From Termitomyces sp. T153 (lineage: Eukaryota; Basidiomycota; Agaricomycetes; Agaricales; Lyophyllaceae), in NCBI GenBank assembly GCA_018296165.2, contig JACKQL020000001.1, positions 496,001-560,000 of the forward strand: 64,000 nt of DNA. The letters are read 5' to 3'. Below, one piece after another: positions 9,674 to 21,930 of the stretch; position 1 is the stretch's first letter; each line of letters begins with the position of its first letter. The position numbers and the translations under genes are program-made. The notes under the pieces were generated by a model. It was not told the DNA's origin. It was given only the letters and a program-made list of their open reading frames with translations, and searched no databases.

Positions 9674-11047
9674 TCAAAAACGATTGTTGACTTGTATCCC
9701 TGACATTATTAGTCCATCGTCGTATTCTGAACTCCCGTCGTCTGAAAGGTAGTGTCGTAACCCAGAAGCCTTAGGTACTGCGTGTTGCAAAATTGGCGCG
9801 TGGGCATCATCTGTAAAAGCCCCGTCACGGCTATACATGGTGCTCCGGGTGCTATTCCCGTTTCCGGGCAATGAGAGGATGGACGCACGGGCAGTTTCTC
9901 TCATCTGCAAGAGATTTTGATGGAAAGCATTCTAAACAGAGTCAGTGAACATGTCTGAGGAGAGACGTTGGGCCACAGTACCTGCTCACGCCAGTACTGG
10001 AGACGTTTCTCTCGCTCCTCGTCGCGTTGTTTCCTATGCGTGAAAAATAGAGCGAAAAGGGTACCAAACATTCCTAGGACCGAGTCAATACCAGATCACA
10101 AGCACAGGACATCCACATCACCTCCAAATATCCCGAGACCGACAACGACGTAGACCCAAACCGCGAAATGATGAGGAACGGATTCACTAACACCACAAAT
10201 ACCAGATGCCAAGCAGTTCCATGACGAGCACCTACAACAGGAAGTGAAACTTCTTCAACTGGTCGAGTAAACCTATTGCTTACTCTTTGTCGGCGGTACA
10301 GGCTTCTCCGAGAGTCTTCTCATTCATACAAACTTTTCGTGCGGCATCACAGTAAAGTCCGAGACGGCAGTCGCCTCTGCTCAAATATAAGTGCTGAAAA
10401 AAGGTGCGGAAGAAATCTCAACATACCGAGAGACAATATCAATGAACTCAGAGTTAGCGCCGTATGCGATGTATGCTGTGTTCTCAACGGTACAATCCAC
10501 GCCGAGGGTCTTGTTCGCCCATCTGTAAATTCAAATAAATACCACGAGTAGAAAGAGTAACGAAGTACTCACAAACATACGGAATTGAGACACACTGATC
10601 CATTAACGTTGAGGCCACGTCCTGTGGTGTCAGCAAGCTCCTTGAAATTGGGAGGCGGTTCGCACTGATCTGTATAAAGAGTCGCCTGTGCCTGAAGATG
10701 TCTGAAATTCAGTAAATACCATCACGATTGAGTTGACAAGGGCTGTCCACAGGAAGCAGGTTTTGACATTGATCTTCTTCATCGGGACAAAATTGGCCTT
10801 TGGGGCATTTCGGGGGAAACTTTTCATCGTCGGTATAACCAAATGGAAAATCGTCCTTTCTGCAACCCTTCGGTTCACATTTTCCACCGGAGGAACAGTA
10901 GGTCTGTGAGTTACATTCGTCCCAGAACTGGTATGTGCCGGCCTGTAAACGGTTCTCACCCTGGTTGCAAGAGTCACCAGAGTTGAGAGAGCCAGCGTTA
11001 ACGAGAGAGTATGAAAAGAAGAAAATGATTGTGAAAGGCAAATGCAT
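9674..11047 (-). CDS. Cysteine-rich single-pass membrane protein with signal peptide (357 aa), function unknown
   Basis: Seven exons (11047-10720, 10669-10573, 10522-10427, 10376-10284, 10231-10122, 10073-9982, 9931-9674) splice in frame to 357 residues through six introns of 48-52 nt. Residues 1-18 form a signal peptide (MHLPFTIIFFFSYSLVNA). About 190 residues with many paired cysteines follow (CNSQTYC, CPKGQFC, CRLGLYC, CSSWNCL), suggesting a disulphide-bonded extracellular domain. One membrane helix (about VYVVVGLGIFGGMFGTLFALFF, with glycine-zipper spacing) is followed by a basic stop-transfer THRKQR and a charged stretch. The cytosolic tail is about 100 residues, Ser-rich with acidic DDGSSEYDD, and ends VNNRF. 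This is type I topology by the positive-inside rule. A cell-surface or cell-wall sensing role would be inference only. Confidence 0.75.
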
Positions 11048-11109
11048 CGTGGAGGAAAGAAGAAGAGTCTGTTTCGCCTGAGGTAACTATAACGGTTCCG
11101 TGACACAAG

Positions 11110-12330
11110 TAACGTAATGACTTACACCAACCAAATCATATGTCTCGCTTACGTATCATTTTACCTGACAACCGCTTAAAATACATATATGTATATATCT
11201 AGAGCTATCCGGTAGTTAAGTAGTTTTTAAGAATACCAGGACTTACACCAGTTCCAACAGTGCCGTGACCCCTTGCCATCTCCTGGCAGGCTCTCGTCAC
11301 ATATTTTGAACTCACCAAAGTCCTAAAAACTACTGCTTTGTTCTGCTGCTCCTAGCTGGATTTTGATGGTCTGATCAACCAAAGACTACCACTAGTAGTG
11401 AGTGAAATTTCATTCTATGTCTATTAACAACCCTATGCAATCTAGATACCCTCTTCGAGCTTGAGCCCTGGCTGCACCAGTCACAGGCCCTCATGGTAGA
11501 GGTTGAGGAATCATGTGTGGATGCTGGTGCCACCAGATTGCAGGCCATGGATGTCCAGGGTAATGAGGCAAGGCCCTCAAATCCTCACTCCTCAAGATGC
11601 AGACATGCCTGGGTAGTTTTGCCCTGGAGCTCAAGGAGCCCTGGAGACCCTGTTGGGAGAGTTCAGCCCAACCTACATGACAGAGACAGGGAGGAGATGC
11701 ATACTCCCTAGAATTCTTGGATGAGTCCATGAGTGGGTGCCTGGTCTGGAGGCAGCTCCCATGCAACATGAGAAAGAAAACCTACCTTATTGATGGGCAA
11801 GGGTAGAAGATTATTTGTCTGTTGAGAAGAGAGTACCAAGTCAACAACCACAACATTTGCCTAGTGCTATGGAGATTCTGTGAGTGCCTCAATCACATTC
11901 TCCAGCACATGAAGTATTGTGGTACTGTCAGGAATTGACCAAACAAATCAAAAACCAACAATCTCAAAGTTAAGTATATCCTATGAATACAAGGAACTTA
12001 TATGACATAGAAGAATAATCATATGCTAGTATAAGTTGTATGCCTGTGATAAAGTAATAGGGATGAGGGGCAAGTGAATAAAACATAAATGACTCAGTAA
12101 GCTAAGAGGAGTCCACATGATAAACAAATAAAAGGGGTCAACAAAAGGGAGTTCATATTGGAATTTGACTAGTCTGAACTGAGTCTTTACATTACTTCCT
12201 TATTAATGTGAGTGCTCTGCATGAGGGTTGCCTGGTGCTGTCAATGGCTCAGGAAGGGGTACAAAGAGTAGTGAGTTGTATTCAATAAACAAAATCCTTT
12301 GTGCTGCAAGCATAGTGGAAGTCAACAATC
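11110..12330. other. Transition into repeat DNA, no recognisable gene
   Basis: CpG becomes rare from about 11300. Reading both strands I find only stop-broken frames. The part next to 12330 probably includes the 3' flank or LTR of the minus-strand chromovirus, but I could not delimit an LTR. Confidence 0.4.
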
Positions 12331-12974
12331 ATACAGGGTGCTTCATTTTGTATTTGTGATTCATGTTCCCAACTGTCTCTGGAAGTTGCCTGATCCTTTC
12401 ATTGTACTAAATATTCCAGGCTATTATTCTGCAGTGAAGAATCAAGGATTTTCTTGGGTTCCCAGTCTTTGCCTCTAAGGTTGAGGGTTATGCAGGGGAC
12501 AGGTCAGTCAAACTCATCAGGTTTATATTGGCAGAGCTTTGATACATTGAACATAGGGTGCATACACCACAATTGTGGTAACTTGAGTTGATATGCATGT
12601 GGAGATAGTTTTTTGATGATTCTAAATGGTCCTAAGTGTTTCCAGTCAAGTTTCTTTTTTGGCCTTTCTGTGAAGATATGTTCTGCATTCAGCCATACCT
12701 TCTCACCCTCCCCATAATCCCAGTAGTGTCAATCATAGAATCTTTTCATACTGCTGCTCCCTTTAATGCTGCTTGGGTTTCCTCCCTGACTTTCTTCATC
12801 CATATTGCAAATTCATCTGCAGTTTCTGATCTCTGAGCTCTAGGTGTAGGGTTCAGTCCACTGTTGATCTCATATCCTTTGTTAATAAAAAAGAGTGATT
12901 TACCCATTGTGCTTGATGCTCATTGTTGTAGCAGAACTCAGCCAGTGGCAATCAGTCTGCCCAATTGTCCATAT
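12330..12974 (-). pseudogene. Chromovirus integrase C-terminus and chromodomain (distal half of a split element)
   Basis: The minus-strand frames give, with stops: an integrase tail (SSTMGKSLFFINKGYEI, then DEFAIWMKKVREETQAAL), an integrase C-terminal fold (HMHIQLKLPQLW, then HPMFNVSKL), and a chromodomain-like end (LEYLVQ.KDQ, SRDSWE). The first codons continue the integrase core interrupted at 20710, 7.7 kb away. Confidence 0.7.
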
Positions 12975-14065
12975 TGTCATGACCCATTTCCAGAACCCTG
13001 GACCTTGTTTCCAGCCACCTTGCTTCCCTGGAGTTCACCTCCATCCCCTCCTTCAACTTCCCCAACCTTTGCCCACCCATGGCACCCACTCTGGGTAACT
13101 CCAATGCTTCCCCTGACTCTTCTGAGCCCCTGGAACCCTCCCTCACTGTTCCTGACTCTGCTGTACATCACCAGTCCATCCATCACCCTGGTTGACCCGA
13201 CCTACTCCAGAGCATCACAACAACCCTGGGACAGCCTGCATCCTCACTGATCCCATCAGAATATTACCACAGCCCATTCCCTGATTACAACCAACACCCA
13301 TCAACTCTGTGCAGCTCCAATGAGCCTCACTGCCACACTCACTGCCCCCCAGAGCTCTCCAGTAGTCAGTATATGTGTTGTAGAGTAGCACCTTGTACTC
13401 TAGTCTTGATATTACCTATTGCCTTACCTGATGTGTTTCTAATTATTTCTCTCTTATATTTTGTATTACATGTTACATTTCTCTTTATTTCAGTCTCCTA
13501 GTCTTATCTCAGTCTCCCAGTCTTGTCTCATCTCTATTTCTATTATCATCTTGTTATTGTTTTGTATTTCTGCTTGAATCTATTTTTGTTCTTATCTCAA
13601 TCTCGTCTTGACTCCATCTCATTTTGTTTAACTCCATTTTCTTTATTGTGTTCAAGTCCTCTCAACCTTAACACCATTACAAACTCTGCACTTACAATAA
13701 CAAACTTCAAACATTCTTTAAACCATCTCCAGACCTCATTATTTGCTTGGTCCCAAGACCCATCAATATCTGTTGATCCCCCATCAAGCTCCAGCTCCAC
13801 TTCCATTACTTACATAGCCTCTGTGTACTCCACACTTCCAGACTTGTACCTCACACTCCCTCAAGTCCAACCCCTTCTCTGCAACTCATCCTAAACTTCT
13901 CTGGATCACCTCAGACTTCTTCAGATCACTCCCCCTTGCTTACCCTCACAAGTCCCCAATGTCTAGACCTTCTCCAAATGCCAAGTTATCAGTGTAGGAC
14001 ATTACATCTGCTTAGTAAGGATTTGCCCAGTGTAGCTGAGCCCCCATGGTCAGCGGAACCTGACA
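12975..14065 (+). repeat. 5' LTR (1091 bp) of the nested retrotransposon
   Basis: Near-identical over long stretches to 19558-20709, including the T-rich segment around 13440-13640 and the segment GACCCGACCTACTCC. It ends GGAACCTGACA at 14065. The short terminal inverted repeat is TGTCA/TGACA. Confidence 0.85.
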
Positions 14066-15469
14066 TAATATCAAGACTCCCCCTTACCCCATTCATAATG
14101 TCTGCAATTAGCTCTGCCTATACTTTTGCCAGAACTCTTAATGTCTATAGCTGGCCCATGCTCAAGACCCCTTATGATTTGTTTGGCCTTGTCCAGTTTG
14201 TCAAGGCACATTAAATTGCAGATCTGACACTAAATGTCCCCTTTGCTCCAGTCACACTCCCACACAATGGCTCTCTCCATGGACACCCTCTTTACTAAAC
14301 TCCAATCATATCATTCCTGCACCAGCCTCACTTGCACCTCCTATACTTCCCACACCTCCTCCACTAGCTCTGTCTCTTACTGAAGGTTGACCACAACACC
14401 TCCAAACCAGTACCCAACCAACCTCAGTGATAAATCAATCTATTGCTTGATGGTTTCTCCAGTGCCTCATCCACACCATCTTCCCAACAATAATCCAAAC
14501 CCCTGCCAGAGACAATCACTTGCTGCATAAGAACAAGTCACTACTCCTGCCAACAAACAATGATGAGACTTCTGACTACCACCCTCTAGTCCCCCACCTC
14601 CAAACCTGCTGGCAGCTCCATCCAAGTCCACATGTCACCAATATCAGACCCAACAATCCTCTGATAGCACCCCCCCCCACATCAAAGGAGCAAACCTCTG
14701 TTGCTTCACTAGTAAACTCCCTGACTTCCATGCCACACCCCCACCTAACTCCAAGGATGTCAACCCTCCAAAGCAAGCCCTGCCATCATTGGAATTGAAT
14801 CCCAACCCAACAACCCCTCTTTCCCCAAGAATAAATCAAGATTCCAAGACCAGTGCTGTGCCTCCAAACCCCAGAACCAACCTCCAGAATCAGCTAGGAC
14901 TCCTTGGATTAATCAGCCATTGACTCTACCCAATATTTGACTGGACAAACTCTGCAACAAAGTCTCCAAGCATGGATACAACCCTCTCTACCCCTCCCTC
15001 CAGTCCCTTAGGGCCCTGACACCTCTGACCCAACTCCAGCAACTCCAGAGGAAGACAGAAAAATTCCCAAGCCTCAAAATAGCCAAGAAAGGGAAAAAAA
15101 TGCACCTCTGCCCTGGCCTCCTTGAAACACACTCCAAGGTGCCTCCAAAAAATTCCAGAAGTCAATGTGAGAACCATGGTACTCTGACCCATGATGCTAG
15201 ACAACCCCAAACCCCTATACCATTACTTTGACACTCCCTCCAAATTGATCTGGAGCCCCTGGCATCAAAATGTTTGACACCACCTCCCTTTGCACACACT
15301 TCACAAGATGGGACTTCTGCTCTTCAACTGCCACATTCAGCCATTTTTAGCAAAAAAACACTCAAGTACAGAAGTTACCTTGCTGGAACAAACAACCACT
15401 CCACCCTTGCCAGAAAAGACATCTACAGACAGGAACCACACCACTGGAGCAACAGGAGTACAAACCCTA

Positions 15470-16120
15470 TATGAAGTAGTCTCCTTAGAGCGTTATAAGC
15501 TCACTGATGTATTCTCTGAGAAACAAGTAATATCCCCTGCCACCATCCACTGCAAAATTAACATTGAAAAAATGCCACTGCCATCTCCAACCAACAACAT
15601 GTAAGGACATCACACACCCTAACCTCCACTACCATCCTCCCCACCTCTCTGACAAAATTGATCACCCAGTGAAAGAACAAATTCCAGGCACTCAAAGTAG
15701 TTCCCTCCAAGCTCAGCAATGCACTATGTGACCCAACCACATCTGCCAGAGATTGACTTAGACACTAAGAAAAATGAATGGCTCCTCTGACTCTGCCCTG
15801 ATAATCAAAAAATCAATGATGCCCTCCAAAAGAAGTAGTACCCCTTTCCCCTAATTAGAAATCTTGTTGATTGCCCCTGCAGTGCCAAGACCTACCTCTG
15901 CTCCATCTACAGTGAGCTCTAGACTGCTCCAGAGCATGAATAGAAGATTGCCCCCACCCTGCCATGACCCCCTTAGAGTCTCAAGTAATGTCCTCATGCA
16001 ACCAGCTTTTCTGCCACTCTCCAGCATTCATGGATGACCACCTCCCAATACAAACAATGTTTTGCATGTCTGGGCAATGGTCTGACCCAAGCTCTCGAAG
16101 AGCAACTAGAATGCACTCAC
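15470..16120 (+). pseudogene. Gypsy reverse-transcriptase relic inside the nested element
   Basis: A plus-strand frame with several stops reads NQKINDALQKK, then YPFPLIRNLVD, SIYSEL.TAPEHE.KIAPTLP and ATLQHSWMTT. These match the order and spacing of gypsy RT motifs (NxxTxxxxYPLPxI, the D..SAY..I region and PxTFQxxMxD). It defines the element's plus orientation. No intact catalytic YxDD can be read. Confidence 0.6.
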
Positions 16121-16976
16121 CACATACTTGCACAACTCTAGGAACCACTGCTACTTATCCAACAATTTTGCCACTCCCCACTCTACAAAACTCAGAAGAG
16201 CTCCACCAACAAGCCAGCACCCCACCAACCCTTGTACTGCCTCCAGTCTGCTGGCTCCACTCTGGAAAGGGACAAAACTGCTGCTGAACCTCCAATACAA
16301 TGCTGGACCCCCCAATAAAATCCTCACTGCAACTCTGCCAATGAGCTAGCAGCCAACTTGCTCATTATGCCACCTCTACACCACCTGCCCCAACCTCCAG
16401 AAAGAACAACCCATGGAATGACAACCCCAAACTCCTCCCTTGCTCTGCACCTCACTCAAAAGCAACTCCACTAAGAAGAATCATCCACCAATCAACCTCC
16501 ACACCATTTCCAGACTACCAACCCCTACTCCAAGAAGGATGAACCCAGGCCACTTGTCCTGACAAACTCCAGCAGCACCACAAGTCCCAAAGATGCCAGA
16601 AACACATAAGACTCCCCTACCCATCTCTGGACTTACCTTTGGCCAGGAACAAGAAGGAATGTTCTGTAGCTGGTCCAGAACCTACAACCCCAACCCCAGA
16701 CCAAAGAAATCCATTGAGACTGGTCACTTAGGACCCTGCTGCCTCACCACCAATACTCCAGAGCACAGAAAGCCCCAACTAAGCACTTTTTGCCAACACT
16801 CCAGAGTGCAGCAAAACCCCAACCAAACATGTCAAAACAGTTCTCTGCTGAGTCCACTACTATAGCAACCCCAACTCTGGAGCCCCTTTTGCTATACTGC
16901 TAAGGACTCCCACCTCCAACCTACTCCACTCCCAAGGATAACCTTTGCTCCAACACTTCTACTATCATCAAAAAGG

Positions 16977-17130
16977 ACCTCCACCCCCTCTATCAGCCAT
17001 GTCAGCACAAAATCCAAGTTACCAGAAGACCTCCACTCTCTCTGCCAGCTGCCATGGAGCAAAATCAAAGTCATCCAAAGACCTCCACCCCCTCTGCCAG
17101 CTATGTCAAAACAAAAACCAAAGCCACTGC
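16977..17130 (+). repeat. Three-copy 52-bp tandem repeat
   Basis: ACCTCCACYCYCTCTRYCAGC recurs at 16977, 17029 and 17081, spaced 52 bp, with a few mismatches per copy. It lies in the decayed interior of the nested LTR element. Confidence 0.65.
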
Positions 17131-18937
17131 CAAAGCATACTTAAAAAGTCTGGAGGTCCACCCTTAAGTACAAGAACAAATACTTGACATAACCCCAGAC
17201 CTGAGGACCCCCACTCATGACCTTGGTCCAACCCCCTAAGAAGCAAGCCCAGGTCAACAACCATCCATTGACTCTCTTGAAACACATTGGAGCTCCACAG
17301 AAAAACCCCAACACCTCCACCAAACTCTGGGAACCCCATCTGCAATGCTCTGCCAAGCCCTAGTGACCCTGGGACTTGTTAACACAAATGGCATTAGTGG
17401 GCATAACCCCCACCTCTGGATTTATTAGAGATTTGACTCTCACAAGCAACTCCTGTGTCATTTACTCATTTCCTCACACAATCTGAAACTTTGCACATTC
17501 ACCAGAACCCCAAGAAATTGATATGAACAGGCTAGAAATACAAGATGATACAAGAAGGCTATGACAGCATAAGAGGAGCAAGAATACGAGTCCCAGATCA
17601 CCACCTCACTCTTTTCCTCCCTCTGGAACTCCTTCCCCCACTGCTCTGACCCTCAAGTCCACCTCCATTTGCCACAGCCAGGACTTCTACAAGTCTAGGC
17701 AGTACTTTTCTTGCATCTGCCACCACCTCCTACCATGACTCCAGAGCTACTATATTGCAATGCCAGTGCCCTGCCAATGACTGCCCTAACTGCAACATCC
17801 CTTACCCCAACTCTGGAGCATGATCTCCAGGCATCTGTGCTACTCTGTCATGGATCAAAGCAAAAGCTGCTAAAGCCCCATCCAGGAGGACCCAGTGTTT
17901 CTGGATCAAGCCTACCTAGACCACATCAAAAGAAGCCAAGGACAAAGAGAGAAATACTCATGTAACATGCCCACATGCCCTGAGGTGGCCTTGTTTACCA
18001 ACTACTCTTCCCATCACTTTGCAGCCTCTGCCTCTGCCTGAGATAAGCTTCTCCTCCAAGCCCTGCCATTCCTCCACCTTCTCTGCAGATCATGCCTCCA
18101 ACTGTGTCAGGCACTTCCAATGCCCTTGCTATAGCCATCTGCACTGTCATGTCATAATCTTACTGCAACACATCTCTCTCCCTCCACACCATGTCTCAGT
18201 CCTCCTCTGCTCTCTGGAGCTCCTCCTCTCATATTGTCAGCATCTTCAATAATTCCTCTACCTGACAAAAAAGGAACAGTTTGGTAATTGAGGGCACAAG
18301 CTCAGGTGAACTTAATAGACACTCTATTAGCACCTACAAGCTGGAGGAACACATGTGGGGCCTAGGGGGCCTGCTATTGCCTCCCAGCCCTGCAGCCTCT
18401 TGCTGGGCCCCACCTCTAGTAGCAGAGAGGCCCTCCATTTGCTCTTGTCACATGGCACTGTGTCCCCCTCTGCCCACTCCATAGGGGTCCCACCTTCTCC
18501 ACTAGCCACTCCACACTCCTCTTACTCTCCAAACCTGAGCCCCAGCCTGACACCTGGGCCTTTCAACTCTTGCTCAGCTGCCTTCTCACCCAACTTTCCT
18601 CCTATCCCTGCTCTGCAGCAACACAGGTGGCATGCTACTCTAGCAAAATTGAACACTTTTCATATCTTGCATAGCATGAAAGACAGACAAAAGTATTGCA
18701 GCAGGACCCTGCAGTCAGCTCATCAAACTTACACAACTCCTCTTGCTTGGTACAGAGGGTGCACTGGAACAACTAATCAGCAAACACTGAAAAAAGAGGC
18801 AGAGACTCACTAGAGCCTCATTCTGGCACCACTCCAGGGTGGGAGGATCTCATGCCTATCCTAGCACCCCTACAAATACCTCTAGCATCACCTGCACCTA
18901 TGGAATTCTTTCTGCCTCTGGAACAATGTGGACAATC

Positions 18938-19091
18938 CTTACCTCCAGACTGGGCCTTGCAAAATGTCCTGGAACAATAGTAACTGAGCAGCCAGCAGGC
19001 CCTGTCCCCCTCATCTTACCTCCAGACTGGGCCTTGCAAAATGTCCTGGAACAATAGTAACTGAGCAGCCAGCAGGCCCTGTCCCCCTCAT
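18938..19091 (+). repeat. Exact 77-bp tandem duplication
   Basis: 18938-19014 and 19015-19091 are identical (CTTACCTCCAGACTGGGCC ... CCTGTCCCCCTCAT). The sharp identity contrasts with the decayed surroundings, so the duplication is recent or an assembly artefact. Confidence 0.8.
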
Positions 19092-19557
19092 CTGAGAGGA
19101 ACCTCTGGAGAAACCCACCACTGCTAAGAACAACTCTACCAAAGCTTGATCAGCAATTTTGGAGCAAGAAAAAACACTACACTCACAATGACAGTCCATT
19201 GCCACCACCTTTCTACAGTCTCACCACTGTTCAAACTCCTGCTAACAATGCTCATACTCTGCTCAAATAGCCATGTAGTTGTCACCAGAAGGGGGTGGTG
19301 TTAGCGAGGGAAACAGTGACAATGGTGCTGTGGAAAACATGGGGAGAGATGAGAAATACCAGAGTATGTTCTGCCCTCCTTTAATTTCCTAGGAAAAGCT
19401 TCTTGATGGATGGCAATTATGCTTCAACTTCATTTCCCATGCCACTGCCACTCACTGCGGATTGATCAATATTGCTTGGACTTTGATTCCCATGCTCCCT
19501 GCCCATTCCTAACTCATGCCTAGTGTCTTGAGAGTCTCAACACTGAAGAAGGAGTGA

Positions 19558-20709
19558 TGTCATAACCTGTTCCCAGAACCCTGGACCTTATTTGCAGCCA
19601 CCTCACTTCTCCAGAGTTTCACTCTCATCCCCCCCTTCAACTTCCCCAACCTTTATCCACCTATGGCACTCACTCTGAGTAATTCCAACACTTCTCCAGC
19701 AAACCCCAATGGCCCCCTAGCTAACTCCAACACTTTCCCCATAGCTGTCAATACTTCCACTAACTCTCCTGAGCCCCTGGAACCCTCCCTCACTGTTCCT
19801 GACTCTGCTATACATCACCAGTCCATCACCCTGGTTGACCCGACCTACTCCAGAGCATCACAACAACCCTGGGACAGCCTGCATCCTCACTGATCCCATC
19901 AGAATATTACCACAGCCCATTCCCTGATCACAACCAACACCCATCAACTCTGTGCAGCTCCAATGAGCCTCACTGCCACACTTGCTGCCCCCCAGAGCTC
20001 TCCAGTAGTCAGTATATAAGTTGTAGAGTAGCACCTTGTACTCTAGTCTTGATATTACCTATTGCCTTACCTAATGTGTTTCTGATTATTTCTCTCTTAT
20101 ATTTTGTATTTCATGTTACATTTCTCTTTATTTCAGTCTCCTAGTCTTATCTCAGTCTCCCAGTCTTGTCTCATCTCTATTTCTATTATCATCTTGTTAT
20201 TGTTTTGTATTTCTGCTTGAATCTATTTTTGTTCTTATCTCAATCTCGTCTTGACTCCATCTCATTTTGTTTAACTCCATTTCCTTTATTGTGTTCAAGT
20301 CCTCTCAACCTTAACACCATTACAAACTCTGCACTTACAATAACAAACTTCAAACATTCTTTAAACCAACTCCAGACCTCATTATTTGCTTGGTCCCAAG
20401 ACCCATCAATATCTGTTGATCCCCCATCAAGCTCCAGCTCCACTTCCATTACTCACATAGCCTCTGCATACCCCACATATCCAATACTCACTTGCAGACT
20501 TGTACCTCACACTCTCTCAAGTCCAACCCCTTCTCTGCAACTTGTCCTAGACTTCTCTGGACCACCCTGGACTTGTTCAGATCACTCTCCCTTGCTGTCC
20601 CCAATGTCTAGACCTTCTCTGAATGCTGATTATCAGTGTAGAACATCACATCTGCCTAGTAAGGATTTGCCTAGTGTAGCTGAGCCCCCATGCTCAGCAG
20701 AACCTAACA
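19558..20709 (+). repeat. 3' LTR (1152 bp) of the nested retrotransposon
   Basis: Partner of 12975-14065; slightly longer because of an extra segment near 19680-19760. It ends AGAACCTAACA and is followed at once by the target copy CATAT. Confidence 0.85.
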
Positions 20710-21620
20710 CATATAGTAATTTATAAACAGCCTAAGGTATTGTTCTATCTCTTGGTGCATTACATTTTCTCATCTGTTTGGGGATGGTGCAATGTCAAGA
20801 GGTTATGAGTGATGCCTAGGAGTTTGTAGAGCTCTTTTGTGAATGTGAAAGCAAACTGAGATCCTCAATCACTGATTACTATTTGGAGCAGACCCTCATG
20901 ATGCTATACATGGTCTTGGAACAGGCATGCTGCCCCCTCAGACTTAATCTCTTTATTGCAAGGAATCACAAAGATGCATTTACTGAATTGATCTATGACC
21001 ATTATTATGACATCATATCCAAGAAAAACAGGTAGGCCAACAATAAAATCTGTAGAGATGATTTGGAATGGGAACTTAGGAATAGTGTTGGGTGACAACA
21101 GGTGACCTCATGGTTCTGTGGAAAAATCTTGGTTTGCTGACACTTTCAACAACTATTGACATATTTATTGATGTACTCAGTCATTTTGGACCACTAGAAA
21201 TTTTGTGTTATTAACTCCTTCATTTTGTACCTCCTTAAGTGACTTCCTACACAAGAATGATGATATAACTCCAGGATTTTTCTTTTTACCTCCTTTGTAT
21301 GCACCACCATTAAGCTAAAGGTTAGTCCATCTTCTTGTTCCCACTTTGCAGATTTGTCTTTTTCATTTATTAGAGCAACTATCCCCTTCTGTAGCAATTG
21401 TAACTGCACTACAAACATGTAGGGCAGAGATATGGTCTGCAGTTATCAAGGTAATATCTTTGTTGTCATCTTTTTGTGACAGCACATCAGGCTTGAGCAT
21501 TGACTTTCCAGGCTTGTGTTTCAGTATATAGTCATAGTCTGCCAGTAATCCTGACCATTGTGCCTGTTTGCAGTTCAATTTCTGTGCCATTAAAAAGTAT
21601 TTGAGGTTTACCTTGATTTA
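20710..21620 (-). pseudogene. Chromovirus RNase H and integrase core (proximal half of the split element)
   Basis: Minus-strand order from 21620 down: RNase H end (NLKYFLMAQKLN, then LLADYDYILKHKPGKSM), an integrase zinc-binding region (LYHHSCVGSHLRRYKM), and the integrase core (IISTDFIVGLPVFLGYD, then IIMVIDQFSKC), breaking at 20710. The remainder is at 12330-12974. Upstream of 21620 the RT, protease and gag are absent, so the element was already truncated or rearranged. Confidence 0.75.
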
Positions 21621-21930
21621 GTCTCCTTGTTACCGCCTTCCCTTTACCTTCTCCGCCACTGTCACAAGTTTGCTTTGTCTTAGCGACTTCATTTGTCTTT
21701 ACCCATTTTTCTTCCTTATCGTCACTAGCGACTTCAGCTAGCAATAGTGACTTCTTTCAACTTCATTTCACAACACAACTTGCGCTCTAGTTCTCTGGGA
21801 CAGTTACTGACTCGCCCTCAACTATTAACTTCCTACTGCTAGCTACCCTATCTAGTAACTAGTGTTAGGTCCTCTTTTTAGGTTTCCTGCACGGCACTAG
21901 GCGGCATAGGAGCACATCAGCGCATTGTAG
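21621..21930. other. CpG-containing insert between two chromovirus relics, origin unknown
   Basis: About 300 bp with normal CpG density (CTCCGCCACTG, AGCGACTTC twice, CTAGGCGGCATAG) sits between the minus-strand RNase H relic and the plus-strand integrase relic, both CpG-poor. I recognise no coding motif. It may be a recent insertion or a captured host fragment. Confidence 0.4.

Larger units (their letters stand above)
12975..20709 (+). mobile_element. LTR retrotransposon (gypsy-like, 7.7 kb) nested in a chromovirus integrase
   Basis: Long direct repeats at 12975-14065 and 19558-20709 both start TGTCAT(G/A)ACC and end ACCT(G/A)ACA. Outside them lie direct copies of CATAT (12970-12974 and 20710-20714), a 5-bp target duplication. 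Inside, plus-strand pol remains are visible at about 15770-16080: NQKINDALQKK, YPFPLIRNLVD, then a decayed copy of the usual PATFQAFMDD region. The interior otherwise has stops in all frames and very few CpGs. The host sequence on both sides is one chromovirus integrase, so this element is the younger of the two. Confidence 0.85.

Noticed and set aside
16977..17130. CRISPR-like array
   Set aside because: Head-to-tail repeats without unique spacers, in a eukaryotic retroelement.
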